DNA of 64,000 nt from Undaria pinnatifida (GCA_012845835.1 JABAKD010000001.1:389501-453500); one strand, 5' to 3'; shown: positions 25,073-37,469, counted from the stretch's first letter. The notes: generated by a model from the sequence alone, not told the origin. A program made the numbers and translations.

Positions 25073-25293
25073 CTGGGTACTGGGTAGAGCCTGGGGCCGA
25101 GAGCACGCTGGCCTACGACGACGTGTCGCGACACACCGGTGCTGACAAGAGAAGAAGCATCAGGGAAGGCAAAGGCGGCAGAGGGATCCGCGGCAGCGTT
25201 AGCCATCGAGATTCGACGCGCGAGAAGGAGCACGGCCGCAGCTGCCGGAGCAGCGGGGGCAACAGCAGCTCGCGGTCTCGAGGAACGAGCCAT
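25073..25293 (-). CDS. Candidate first exon (possibly of the PPR gene)
   Basis: Minus strand from ATG 25293: MARSSRPRAAVAPAAP, a hydrophobic AAAAVLLLA stretch, then ISMANA and DPSAAFAFPDASS, ending at a textbook donor CCCAG/GTAAGA. The N-terminus resembles a targeting presequence, and AAFAFP resembles the ASAFAP motif of stramenopile plastid-targeting peptides. It leaves a two-base phase that does not fit the acceptor chosen for the next PPR exon at 22092, so either another exon intervenes, that acceptor is wrong, or this is a separate gene. The plus strand over the same bases is also open (25139-25351) but lacks comparable signals. Confidence 0.33.
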
Positions 25294-25394
25294 CGGGTTT
25301 GTTGTCGAGTTGAGGTACGGTCATCTACGAGTACACGAGTACCAAATGTGAGAGTTCGATGAGAGTTGCAAAGGCATGTTTAGTGCTAATACCC

Positions 25395-25690
25395 GGGGAG
25401 TGATAATGACACACATGTGGGTGTCATTTTTTTGACACACAGGGGACAAAAGAGCTCCATCCCCGGGTTTCCACCCTCTGGTTTATGCTTATCGGACACA
25501 GCATGCACCTCTCTTTGAGGTCGCAAAGAAGGCTGGATGTCGCGCCCTGTAGGCACGCCGACACCACCGCAGACAGCAGCACGTAGTCTGCACATCACTG
25601 ACCCTTCCATATCCAAGTCGTGAAGCCGGAGATGGAAAAATCGTCCAGAACGAGCTCCCTTCGTGGTGCCGTCACCACAGCAGCAGCAGC
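25395..25690 (+). repeat. Left TIR of the MULE
   Basis: Starts GGGGAGTGATAATGACACAC and ends in CAGCAGCAGC. Perfect inverse of 36875-37170. Confidence 0.95.
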
Positions 25691-25871
25691 CCCAGCACAG
25701 GCAGCACAGGCACCCGCGCCAGCCGCCAAAGATCTCCGCGGCGCATTGCTTTCCCGTCCGCAAAGGAGGTGTGTCTCATGTGTGCAGCGGCCCATGTCAA
25801 ATCTGTTCTAGCGTGGCGTTGCGAAGATTGCCGTCACTGCCGGTCAAGTTAGGCTCTCTGCGTGTTTCGCG

Positions 25872-26080
25872 TACCCGCGCGAACTTTTTGCCTTGTGTTT
25901 GAATTTGAAAGTTGCGCCATGTCCTCGCAGTATGTATACCCCAGGACATCATCCGGTATGCACACATGCAGTTGCTACCCGCGCGAACTTTTTGCCTTGA
26001 GTTTGAATTTGGAGTTTGCGCCATGTACTCGCAGTATGCATACCCCAGGGCATACTCCGGTATGCACACATGCAGTTGCT
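25872..26080 (+). repeat. 105-bp tandem repeat x2 in the 5' subterminal region of the MULE
   Basis: Copies from about 25872 and 25978, each with ACCCGCGCGAACTTTTTGCC, GCGCCATGT, CTCGCAGTATG and GGTATGCACACATGCAGTTG. Confidence 0.85.
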
Positions 26081-26290
26081 CCGCAGGTGCGCTCATGTCT
26101 ACAGATCGGTCCAAGTAGAACATATTCTTGGGATGGGTTTGTTTCGCAGGTGCACTGATGTCTTCAGATACAAAACGTCAAGGGAGATAGCAGACAACTG
26201 CTGTAATCGTGTCGTCGTGTGTATGACGCCTCTACTCTTGGGGGGCCACCCCCACCTGGCCCCAATTGCGGCCCTGGTAAGTGCACGTTG

Positions 26291-26343
<53 letters not shown>
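26291..26343 (+). repeat. (CTG)n microsatellite in the MULE
   Basis: About 17 uninterrupted CTG triplets. Confidence 0.95.
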
Positions 26344-26344
<1 letters not shown>

Positions 26345-27167
26345 AAACGGCGTGTATCCTTCTACGACGGAACTACTCTAAATTCTTGTAGACGGTAGTG
26401 CCTACAGCAGTACAGCAGTACGGGCAGGGTGTAGAATGCACATAGGCAGGTGATGCTGAGACCATCCTGTAGGCGGGTGATGCTGAGACCATCCTGTCCT
26501 TTGTTGCTGCGCTGTTTCGGTCAGTGTTATCTCGGAGGCGAAGGCCTTAGAACTACTGCGGCAGCTCGTAGGTTTCTGCAATGGGGTGGTGGCACCGAGA
26601 CCTGCACGGGACACGGCGTCGGTGGTTGACGGAAATGGGGTACAGGGGAAACCGAAAACACCATTCGAGCGTGTGAAGGACTTTTCGAACACATGCGCTG
26701 TGGAGAAAATTTTCGGAACGACATGCGGAGAGCTGCCAGCAGTGCCAAAGTCTCTTGTGGGCGAGAACAAAGACGACACGAAGCACGAGGTGCGGAGGGT
26801 TCACACTCCAATGCAGAATCTTTTCTTAGAGCTCACAGTGAGAATGTGGATATATTGCTTTTTGTGGAAACAGTAACCGGTAGCCGCGAGGGGGTGGGCG
26901 TGTATGATACGCTTTTGTCCGCGAAGAACTTTAGGCCTCCGGTTGGAATACCGGGTCCCGGCAAAGTAGCGCGATCTCCAACACGTCTGTTTGCAGTGAC
27001 CGTGAACGCGTTTTCTGCAAGGCGATATGCCATAGAAATCAACCCCTTCCAGCCTGGGCACGGCACTTCGAAGCCTGCGTTGTTTGCCCGTACGTTATAA
27101 TCCCCATCCACCCTCCCCTGCTTCCAACGTGTGCGACGAGAAGATTGCCCACGACTACTTTGGCACC

Positions 27168-30100
27168 ATGGTTCTCCCGAAGGAGGTGCGCGACGAGGGG
27201 TGGATAGCGAAGTTTGTCGCCGGCGACGGAAACTGTGCCTGGCGGGCCTTGGCGATGGGAATTTGGGGCTCTGATGTGTACTGGGCTCCACTAAAGCTTG
27301 CGGTCCTCGCATGGACCGCGGCAAACGCGGAGGAGCTTGTATCGGAGGGTGGCATCCTGTGGAATTGCACGCGTTACTACCCCCAAGCGGTCATGAAGTA
27401 CGCCAGATTTTCTAGCGAGGGAGACGTTCTGTCGACTCGCCAAGGCAACATCAAGATGGTTATTGCTTCCGTTGCTCTTTTCGGAGAACCCAAGCGCTGG
27501 GGGGGTGATTTGACTATGCTGATGGCCTCACAGGCGCTCCGACTACGAGTGAAGATGCTCGTCCCCATAGATAGGAAGAGCAGGAAGCAGTATGATGCGC
27601 AGGGGGCAGCGCCTTTTCACGGGACGGGTAGGAAGGGCACGAATACGGTCGACGACTACCGCCATTCCCGAGACTTTCTGCCGGACGAAGCCCAGCTTGT
27701 GTACCGCGTAGCTGGAGCAGACGGCGGCGAGCGCCTTATCGAGGAGGTTGCCGTGGTGCTAACGCACGGCTGCCAGATAGCCCGTCAAAAGGACTTGTCC
27801 GACATCCCCGAAGTTGGAAAGGATACAACGTTAGAAGCAGGGTGCCACTTCGGAACTTTTGCGAAGAGGGACGGCACGTTTCCCCCTTTTCCTGTGGTCG
27901 CGGTGTCACCCCCTCTGTTCCAGGTTCAAGTGAGTTACAGTTACAGTACCGTAGTATGTTTTTCGTCGTTTCTTTGCCGGCGAACACCACCTGGGTCGCA
28001 GGGTTGATGCGGGAACCGGACAGTAAAATGAGGGAGAACGGGTACAACGGACAATCCCATATCTATTTTGGTCGCTGAGCATTCATTAACGTTTCGCTCC
28101 CTCTAGGACGAGAAGTTCCAGGAAGCGTTCGATGACGAAGTCGCTGCCTACAACGCGAGGCGAGAGGCTACATTTGGCTCGACGACGGCAGAGAAAGTGC
28201 AATCCGCGGCGGAGAAGGCTGCGGACATGAGGCGACAGGCGAGGCTGGACTTAGTCGCAGAGAACTTGCGGCTGAAGCAGAACGAGTTGGCGGATGCAAG
28301 GGTTAGGGAGGTAGAGAAACAGCGCGAAGAGAAGAAAGAGGAAGAGGAGAGGGAGAGGGAGCGTGAGAGGCAGGAGGGGGAGAGGAAAGGTGCTGAGGCA
28401 AAAGACGGAGATGGTGGGTTGGATGGTGCGGGCGGAGAAAATGTAGGTGGCGACGGGAAGGAAGCGGCGGCCGAAGGAACAGAAGAAGAGGGGACTGGGT
28501 TGGGGACGGGAAGCACTGAGGGTGATGGGATGAAAGGTGAGATGGAGGACAAAAGTGGGGTGGAGGGTGGGGCGGAGACAGCAGCAGCACATGGCGAAGG
28601 GACGGCGGCTGGAGCGGGGGAGGATCCCGGGGGACAACCTGAGTGGTTCGGGGGGTCGGCGTGGGTTGGGGGGTCGGATTCCGACTCGTGCCGTGGTGAA
28701 GCACAAGCAGCCGAGTTTGATGCGATTCAGAAGAGGAAGGCCGAGGCCAGGGCCGCCGCAAAAAAGCACAAGACCAGATACCACAGGCTCAAGAAGGTGA
28801 GATGGAGTGCAAGGTCGCAGTCATCAGAGTCAAAGGGGGTTGTAACACATCCGCTTTATTGTCGCGAATACGACAGAGTGGTTTCCACGCGGTCAACTTT
28901 TGTGATTGACGTGGTCGCCATTACCATGTCATTTTGTTCGTTCGGTGTGCCGTCTGTTGTCCCAACCGAACAGGAAATCCACTTTGCCCAAACCCAGCAG
29001 AAGAAGCGTGGGCAAGACGCCATGTACAACTACGTCCCAGTAGTCTCAAACCTACGGCTGGAGCTTGCGAAGGGGAGAGTCGCAGCAGCTCAGGCCCGAC
29101 GTAAATATGACCGTGCTGAGTCTGCGATACGCCGATTCATGCGTCAAGAAAGGAAGGTGTGTCCCAGGTAGTTTCCGTTTGGGGGCCCATGGTGCCTTGG
29201 CGTCAGCTGTCGAGCCACTTACAACGCACCGTCGCCAACAAGTCGGTTGTACGGACGCCCGGGCCTCGAATGCACAGGTAGTTGATCGAAGTCAAGCACA
29301 AGGTATTCAAGACCACGATGGTTAGCATGCTGTTGTATCGGAAATTTGCCGCGTCATACTGCGCCATGCCGGGTCATGAGACGTTGCGCTGTTCGTTGAT
29401 GGCATCGTGTATTCTAGCATGTTTAGTCGACCGATGAAAATGGAAATTGTTCCATGCACACACCCCATCAACTGCGATACAATTTTTGACCCTTACGTGG
29501 CCGAATTGTTGCAGTTGTGTGTCAGCGAGGGTGTATGGCACGAGGACGGTCGCAATAACAGCGGCGCCGAGAACCTCAGTAACAGTGACGACGACAGCGA
29601 CACTCAACACGACTGGTTCAGCGACGACGATCTGTCCTCGTGCGAAGGTGAGAGCAGTTTATACGTTATCAACGTCGGAACACGCGGGTCTGTATCCATT
29701 CCTCTGTGTCAAACAGAGTCGTTATCAGGCGCCTTGGTGGCTTGTGCCGTGCGTCTTTGCGAACGTCCTGGCGATGCAGGCGATTTGGACGGGTTGGAGG
29801 ACTCGGTACGCATGGCGGCGAGCGCAGCAGCGGCGGCGCGAAAGGAGGAGGCGGACCACGTCGAGATTCTTCGTGTTGCCGCAAAAGACGCGAAGAAAAA
29901 GTACAAGAGACTGTTGCGGGTAAGGGTTGATGGGAAAGTGGTGTGAGGTAGGACGGTGCCTTCCGCCAGCATTCGCGAAGTTTCGGCGCACTTCCCCGCT
30001 CGGGGCATTTTGTTTGCTGATCGAAACGAGTGTGTCTGTCGCCTGACGCAGGAGTCCGGTATTGCAAATGGGCACGAGGAGAGCGAGGAGGAGGACGACG

Positions 30101-33100
30101 GGGGGGAGGGGGTGGACAGAGCTAATCGGGAGAACTCCATCGACCTGGCCCGAGCTGCGAAAACTGCGGCGATCAAAGCCTGGAAGACGTACAAGAAGGC
30201 GCAGGTAGCCTCACGGAAGGTGGGGGCCGCGGATCCACGCGTGGGTTCAGAAACCTAACCATCTGGGACACATTCGCCGTGTTTGTGGACTATTCGAGCA
30301 TGTCCTCTGCAGCATGTGGACGAGACGTCTGTCATACGTACCTGCATGCGGTTTCGCGCCCAAGGAACGTTGTTCTGTGTCTTATGGTCACAGTGTTTAG
30401 GGTTGAACAGGACAGCTTCTCCCCTGTTTCGTCGTTTGTCCGCACGTGTTGCAGATTTATCAGGCCTCCAACCCCACGGACATTGAAATTAATGACGGTG
30501 GCAACGACTCGAGGTGGAAGGACGCCAGCGACGACGACGTCGAATATGGGTCCGATAGTTGGAGTGGGTGGGAGAGTGAAGACGATGAAGAGGGTGAGTA
30601 GAGGGTACAATGGCCGTACATCATCACACGATAGCCGCTGTTTCCCCGTTCGTCGGTCTCATGCGGTCTCATGCGGCTACCGAGGGTGGGATGTCGAAGA
30701 CCACGCGAGCGATTGCGCATGAGCACCGCGCCCAGGACGTGCTTTAGGTTGGGCGAAACCGGTGAAGGAAAATATGTCGAAGGGTGTGCGGTTGCCGACC
30801 TCAGTCAGTGTTACCCCCGGATTGATGGTTTCGTTTCGATCACTTGGAAACAATCAACTAAACAGCCATTCAACGGATATTACGAGGGTAGAGCAATGGC
30901 ATGCTTATATCTTGCTCGCTCTTTGACGCAGATGAAAACGAGGAGACCCCTACGGAAGAGCCGTTAAAGATCGAGTCTGGGTACGCGTTCTCCGTTCTTG
31001 ACGATGCCGAATCTACCTGGGAAATGGTGATCCGCAGGATCAAGGCGGAGCTTCGACGCCAGGGTTTCACCGGAAATAAGTCCACAATCAAAGGAGACCC
31101 GGTGCGTAAAAAGAACGACAACAAATCGCGTGTTTGCCCACCCTTGTGCCAGTAGCATCCCTCTCGAATCCGGATCTCGTCAGAGTAGACAACGGCATTC
31201 TCACACCAGCACGTACCACCCTAAACAGATCGCAGGGAAAGGTAGCCGACCGAGCCGGATTACGTTGAGGTGCGCCGCTTATGGGAGGGCGAGAACCTCG
31301 AAGTTGCCGGCGCCAAGGAGAACATCATGGTCGGCGAAGGCAAGTATTTCTCGATGTAACCGAGATGCCATGTCATCCGGAATGTTCCGTCCAAGTTTGG
31401 AGCGTGTTTTTATTCGCGATTGTCACTCGTGCCCTCTGACCGGCCTTCTGTTGTGCCTGTCTCTTGACCGCGATTGTTCCGCCGTGCAGTGCGAGTGTGA
31501 CTTTCGCGTGGCTGTCGCCTGGAACACCAAAGACCCACCGACAATCACGAAGGTAAATACGACCCGACCGTGAATTGGTCTGTGTAGACGAAGATGTGGC
31601 GAGGAAGAGATTGGCACCTCGAAGTATATGGAGCTGTACACAGAATAGTGTGGGACGATGTCCGCCCTCACTTGTGCCCTCCCGTCCATTGTTTTCTTCA
31701 GGTCCATCTTGAGCACGCTGCCGCCTGTGATATGGATTCTCGCGCGTCCCAACTCGAGCAAGAGAACTTGGTCCCTGTGGATGAGATTGAAAAGCGTTGC
31801 ATGGGTCAAATCCGCAAGATGACGTTGGGGGGGGTGAGACCACACCTCATCTACCGCTGCGTTGCGGAGGAAATGAAGCCGTACAAGCTCGGCCCGCAGG
31901 GTGCACGAAAGGTGTGAACACGGTGAACCGGTCATTACGGTACCTCTGAAAGTTACGGTTTATTTTTGGTTGCCTGTGTCGGCGTCGGTCCCCTCGTTCC
32001 GATTCAAAATGTCACTACTGGCGTAGAGACATACCACAACACCCTTCGTACTTTGCTGAAGGGCGAGCGGTGAATCGAACCCCCGCCTCCTCAGCATCTT
32101 GTCTACCTTCGCCTCGGTTAGATAGTATCCTCAACGGGTGTTTCATATGACTTCCGTCTATGCTTTTGCGCGTAGGTTGATGTCACGAAATCGGTTGTGT
32201 GATTGCAACAACTACACAGTAGCGTCCTCCTCGCCTTTGTCCTCCTGTGTCCCACGCAGGTGCGCAATTTGTCGGCGAAGGTGCTACGTGGGCGCTGGGC
32301 ATCGGGCGAAGACGCTCTCAACCTTGTGGCGGAGCTGGAAAGAGGACCGCAGACCGTGAAGTGGGATGTTGATGCCGACCAGGTGCTACGGTCCATCATG
32401 TGGGCTTCACCCGAACAAGTTATGCTGGCAAGAACCTATGGCGGTGTTGTTATCCAGGACAATACGTGTCTCACCAACAGGTGAGGAGGGTGTGGAAGTC
32501 TTCAATTGCCTCCTACCCTCCCATTGATGTGACGACGTTGTTCGTACGTGTGAGGGCTTCGTCCAGTAGTAAAAGATGCCTTTCCTCCGGATCGGCAATC
32601 ATTGCCGTGCAAACGATGACGACCCACCCACGTACACTGCATTTTCGACAGGTACGACTTCAAGCTGTGTTTGTATGTGGGCGTCGACTCTGAGAATAAG
32701 ACCATCGTTTTCGCCCAGGGTTTTCTCGGCAACGAACAAAGCGAAACATTCGACTTCGCAAACCAGTTCTTCCTGGAGATTTGCGGGGGCCACCCGAAGG
32801 TGAGCTTGTCTTCACGTTTTTTTTGTATGATGAATGAATGGATCGCGGAGCCTACTGAGTAGTTCGGGTTTGCTTCGGTGTCAACGGTGTTGCTCAATCG
32901 CCGTCATCACGTATATTATGTTCACAGCGCCAACCTCCCACGGCCGTCCTTAGGTAATCATCACAGATGCCGACGGAGCAATGACGAGTTCGATCTCGAC
33001 GCTTCTTCCTCACACGAAGCACTTGTACTGCTCCTGGCACATCTGTAAGAACATCAAGAAGCATTGTATGGGGGCCTTGCAAAAAGCAGGATGCACGGAA

Positions 33101-35224
33101 TTGCTCCGGCGGTTCACGGCGGCTTCCTATGCGACATCGACTGAGGTGGGAAGATCGCAGTACCAATGGAACAGGGTTTTACTTGGGTTCTTTTTTTTTG
33201 CGCGCCTGCCTTGAATGAAATGGAGACTCATGTTGTTGTGAAAGCAGTTTGTCGCGTCTGTTCTCCAGGAGCTTACTGCATGTTTTTCTTTTTTTCCCGT
33301 CTCCAGGCCTTTGATCGCGTGTGGGAGGGCGTGAAGCAGCTCGTGAAGGGCACAGCGTGTGAAAAATACGTCAACGAGCACCTATACAGGTGAGGGCGCT
33401 TCTGCACGCCTTTTTGTCTTCGGTTTTAATTTGCGTAGGCGACCCTTTGGACAACCTAGTGTATATGTGGCCGCTTGTCGTAACACTTGGTCGCCGCGAA
33501 GAACTCTTCCTCTTTCCAACGAAGCCTTTGACATACCGTCCCTGGCGCCTTCTCGCCTCGCACGTGCCGTTCGCAGCATACGCACGTATTGGGCGCGCTG
33601 TTTTTTCCCGACAACCATGACCTTGGGTATGACAGCCACTCAGCGCGTTGAGGGTATTTTCAGCGCGATAAAGAACGGCCGGAACCTGAAGAGAAACTCG
33701 ACGTTTCGTCAAGTGAGGCAGAGAGTCGAACAAGTCGCGGAAGACCTCGCCCTGGCATCCCGAATGTAAGTGACACAACGTCCCCACCGGGTTTTCGCTC
33801 CATTGCTCGTTTGGTGTGGTACTGCGCACGGCGTGTCGGTAGTTTGATATCAACCCCGGGCAGGAACGATGCTCTGAAGTCTTCGTTTTTGGCGCCCTTT
33901 TTGGGCACATTTTGTTCGTCTGCATTGTACACGTACGGCCGTTGCGAATAATGCTGACAGGCACCTTTCGACAACGTCCGTACTGCAGGCAAAGCACCAA
34001 ACGCGCTTCTTTGGGGAAAGCTCACGTCGAAAACGACATCAAGAGATCGCTTGAACCAGTCCTAACAGCGTACGAGAAAGTTGGAGCCAGTAAGTACGCA
34101 GCGGAGGTAAGCTCTATTCTTGTGTGTTGCCGCGGCCGTGTCACTTTGACGAGCATTTGCTGCGGTTGGCACACGCTTTTGTGACGCGAATGTCAGACGC
34201 TGTCCGATGCTCCCCTGGCGCGACCGGTTGACCGGTTGTGTCCTTGCGCTCACCCCCGCATCCTTTTCGGACTTGCTCCTATTTATCTCGACAGGAAGTA
34301 CTGGCCGAAATGTTAGCAAGCTCGGCGTACGAAACAAGCGTTTTGGTGGAGGGGCGTGGATCGATGCAGTTACTACAAAATCTGGCGGCGCGCTCCGCGG
34401 ACGACGTCAGCGGATCATCTGACGACGATATGTGCATCGACGTTGAAGGGGACGACGTGTGTTGCCAGGTTCCTGAAGAGGTATTCCAGGAAAGGGGGGA
34501 ACCTGATATCACTATGTTTGGCACCACATCCTTGGTTTCTTTTTATCGTCTTGTTGCGGGAGTGGAAGTTGATTCCATAGTGAAAGTTTTGTACAAACAC
34601 AAAGCTGACCGAAAAGTAGGACACCTCGTTGTCATAGGCCCTGGTGGCTTTCAACTGTGCACGTGCTTGCAGATACTGAGGCGAGGGCTGCAATGCAGGC
34701 ACGTTCTCGCCGCGCTTGTCACGCACCTAAAACGTGGCAAAGAGTTCAAAGGAGAATCCATACACCCACGGTGGCGTTCCTCTTCAGAGCATTGGAGCCT
34801 GGATAAAGCGGGCTTGGGGAAGTTTGACGAGGATGGGGGTGGGTCTTACAATGGCGGGTTCACTGGTGACTGGGACGGGCCTGCTGATTTCGGAGACGCC
34901 AGCACTGAAGAAGCGGCACCCGACCGTATGCTGTCTGTCATCAGAGGTAGGACGTTCGCGAATATCATGGAGCTTTGCACAAGGGCCGCTCGCAAGTACA
35001 CCGACAACATGACGAAGGACACTAGACCTGGCGAGATGGGGATGTTCAGCGAACTGGGCCGCGCCGTTGATGCATGGGCCCGGCGAGGCGAGAGTAACGT
35101 TTCAGAGACTTGGAGCGGAATACGAGACCCTCCGCTCCAGTTGACAAGAAATAGGAAGCAGACTCGGACGAAGGATTGCACGGAGAGTGGCAGGGGGAGC
35201 GCGAAAAGGGTAAAGAAGGAATAG
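27168..35224 (+). CDS. OTU-protease / FAR1-like / MULE transposase / SWIM fusion protein
   Basis: Exons: 27168-27929, 28107-28796, 28974-29156, 29515-29647, 29780-29919, 30052-30204 (or 30219), 30464-30593, 30932-31101, from 31246 (3' end unresolved), 31490-31560, 31702-31911, 32260-32480, 32652-32799, 32954-33145, 33307-33389, 33577-33765, 33989-34106, 34295-35224. Phases fit at all other joins; about 1,500 residues. Exon 1 is an OTU cysteine protease (DGNC with catalytic Asp and Cys; a candidate His in VVLTHGCQ). Acidic and coiled-coil exons follow. Next comes a FAR1/WRKY-like zinc finger (CECDFRVAVAW...HLEHAAAC). The MULE DDE core has D in VIQDNTCLTNRY, D in VIITDADGAM, the CSWH motif and E in TATQRVEGIF. 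A SWIM finger (LCTC...LQCRH) precedes a Lys-rich tail. The start is the first ATG; the open frame runs 84 bases further upstream, so another 5' exon is possible (candidate around 26586-26785). Confidence 0.8.
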
Positions 35225-35576
35225 GAACTTCCAGCTGTTTGCTGTTTTGAACCGCGCTTGGTGTTTGCCTTGCTCGTGTCCATGGGCCGCGAGGATTGGG
35301 GAGAGAGCCTGCCTGGGTGGAAAACATGTCTATGTGCTGGTTCATTGGTGGTTTTATGCTGCTGTTGTCACCGGTTTTGTTTGTGTGGTATTTGAAGACG
35401 GTCTGACGTTGGATGGCGTATACTGTTCCCTCCGGGAGGGCGCAGCCCATGCATACAGCACCTTCGCCTACCAGAACAATCAGGGTGAGATTCTAGTGGA
35501 GGACGAACCTGTCGACGGGTATTTCAAACGATGGGGTGTAGTGCATCAGACTCTGACGATTTCCCTGTCTCGATTT

Positions 35577-36874
35577 CCCGGTCTCGAACCCCTGAACGGA
35601 GATATCTAGGGTCAACAACAATGCATAGATTGCGTCCGCTGTCTATCGTGGTGATGGCGTGCCAGCAACGCGCTTGATCTGCCTCGTTCCTTCTTTCATC
35701 TTTGCGTCCTGGTAGTGGTTGTACTTCGTGACACCAGTGCTGCTGTTTGCTGCTGCGCCTGTGAAGGTGTCTCAAACTAAGCTCTATCTCCACGTTTTCT
35801 CCATCATGAACGCCAAACGTCGGATATCTGACGGTCATAACCATCTAGCCTAGCTGCTACTATCTGTGGAGGTGATTGCGTGCAGGCAGCATGTTTGATC
35901 TGCGTCTCCGCCGCGGAGATCTTTGGTGGCTGGCGCGGGTGCCTATGCTGCTGCTGCTCTGATGACGACACCACGAAGGGAGCTCGTTCTCGACGATTTT
36001 TTCATCTCCGGCTCCACGACTTGGATATGGAAGGGTCAGTGATGTGCAGACTACGTGCTGATTTGTCGGTCTCGAACCCCTAAACGGAGATATCTAGGGC
36101 TATCTAGGGTCAGCAACAATGCATAGATTCAATGCATAGATTGCGTCCGCTGTCTATCGTCATAGCGTGCCAGCAACGCGCTTGATCTGCCTCGTTCCTT
36201 CTTTCATCTTTGCGTGCTGGTGGTTGTACTACGGGGCACTAGTAGTGCTGCTGTTTGCTGCTGCGCCTGTGAAGGTATCATCTCAAACTAAGCTCTATCT
36301 CCGCGTTTTCTCCATCATGAACGCCAAAAGTCGGATATGTGACGGTGATAAACATCTAGCCTAGCTGCTGCTCTCTGTTGAGGTGACTGCGTGCGGCAGG
36401 CAGCATGTTTGATCTGCGTGCTGCTGCTGCTCTGATGACGGCACCACGAAGGGAGCTCGTTCTCGACGATTTTTCCATCTCTGGCTCCACGACTTGGATA
36501 TGGAAAGGTCAGTGATGTGCAGACTACGTGCTGATTTGTCGGTCTCGAACCCCTAAACGGAGATATGTAGGATCAGCAACAATGCATAGATTGCGTCCGC
36601 TATCTATCGTGGTGATGGCGTGCCAGCAACGCGCTTGATCTGCCTCGTTCCTTCTTTCATCTTTGCGTGCTGGTGGTTGTACTACGGGGCATCAGTGGCC
36701 CGGCATCAGTGCTGCTGTTTGCTGCTGCGCCTGTGAAGGTGTCTCAAACTAAGCTCTATGTCCACGTTTTCTCCATCATGATCGCCAACAGTCGGATATC
36801 TGACGGTGATAAAGATCTATCCTACCTGCTGCTATCTGTGGTGATTGAGTGCAGGCAGCATGTTTGATCTGCGT
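35577..36874 (+). repeat. Subterminal tandem repeats of the MULE, about 470-490-bp unit
   Basis: Three units begin near 35577, 36066 and 36537 (GGTCTCGAACCCCT(A/G)AACGGA, then CAACAATGCATAGATTGCG, CGTGCCAGCAACGCGCTTG, TCTCAAACTAAGCTCTAT). Each ends with a copy of the inner TIR (ACGAAGGGAGCTCGTTCT, GACTTGGATATGGAA). The third runs directly into the true right TIR. Confidence 0.85.
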
Positions 36875-37170
36875 GCTGCTGCTGCTGTGGTGACGGCACC
36901 ACGAAGGGAGCTCGTTCTGGACGATTTTTCCATCTCCGGCTTCACGACTTGGATATGGAAGGGTCAGTGATGTGCAGACTACGTGCTGCTGTCTGCGGTG
37001 GTGTCGGCGTGCCTACAGGGCGCGACATCCAGCCTTCTTTGCGACCTCAAAGAGAGGTGCATGCTGTGTCCGATAAGCATAAACCAGAGGGTGGAAACCC
37101 GGGGATGGAGCTCTTTTGTCCCCTGTGTGTCAAAAAAATGACACCCACATGTGTGTCATTATCACTCCCC
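36875..37170 (-). repeat. Right TIR of the MULE
   Basis: Perfect inverse of 25395-25690, ending GTCATTATCACTCCCC. Confidence 0.95.
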
Positions 37171-37469
37171 CTAATGTGTTGCGCGTGGTTTTTGCAGTGA
37201 TCATCATGCGCATGCAAGCCGTGTAGCCACCGTATAGTAGACGTCGTACACTTTGTGTCTACCCTTTCTCCCCCGGAACTTGCTTCGTGCTTTATCGCTC
37301 ATAGGGTTCGGCGCCCCCCAGCCCTTGAACTTTCTTTGAATTAAATTGTGTTGCCCGTGAGGGAAGAAAACTGATCCATCCATCCAATCCAAGTAGTTTC
37401 TTCCCAATATTCGTGGGTGGGGTGCATTTATTTCTAACGCCCGAACTTCCGCAAGGGGGTCGAGAACAG

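Larger units (their letters stand above)
25395..37170 (+). mobile_element. Autonomous-type Mutator-like element (OTU-MULE), 11.8 kb
   Basis: The 296-bp ends (25395-25690 and 36875-37170) are inverted and, by eye, identical. Between them lies one plus-strand multi-exon gene with a MULE transposase, plus tandem subterminal repeats at both sides (25872-26080 and 35577-36870). Identical TIRs and open reading frames suggest recent insertion. The flanks share only CTAAT (25386-25390 and 37171-37175), so a clean 8-9 bp Mutator target duplication is not shown. The left copy also has ACCC between CTAAT and the TIR start. Confidence 0.88.

Noticed and set aside
31229-31339. A GC-AG intron (AAG/GCAAGT at 31339) in the MULE gene
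   Set aside because: It needs a frame with poor codon bias; the frame starting at 31246 (PDYVEVRRLWEGENLEV) is clearly better and does not fit that donor. The junction is left unresolved.
32058-32118. A tRNA-like sequence on the minus strand (GGGGGTTCGATTCACC)
   Set aside because: It has a T-arm-like block but no matching 5' acceptor half or D arm; chance resemblance or an old fragment.
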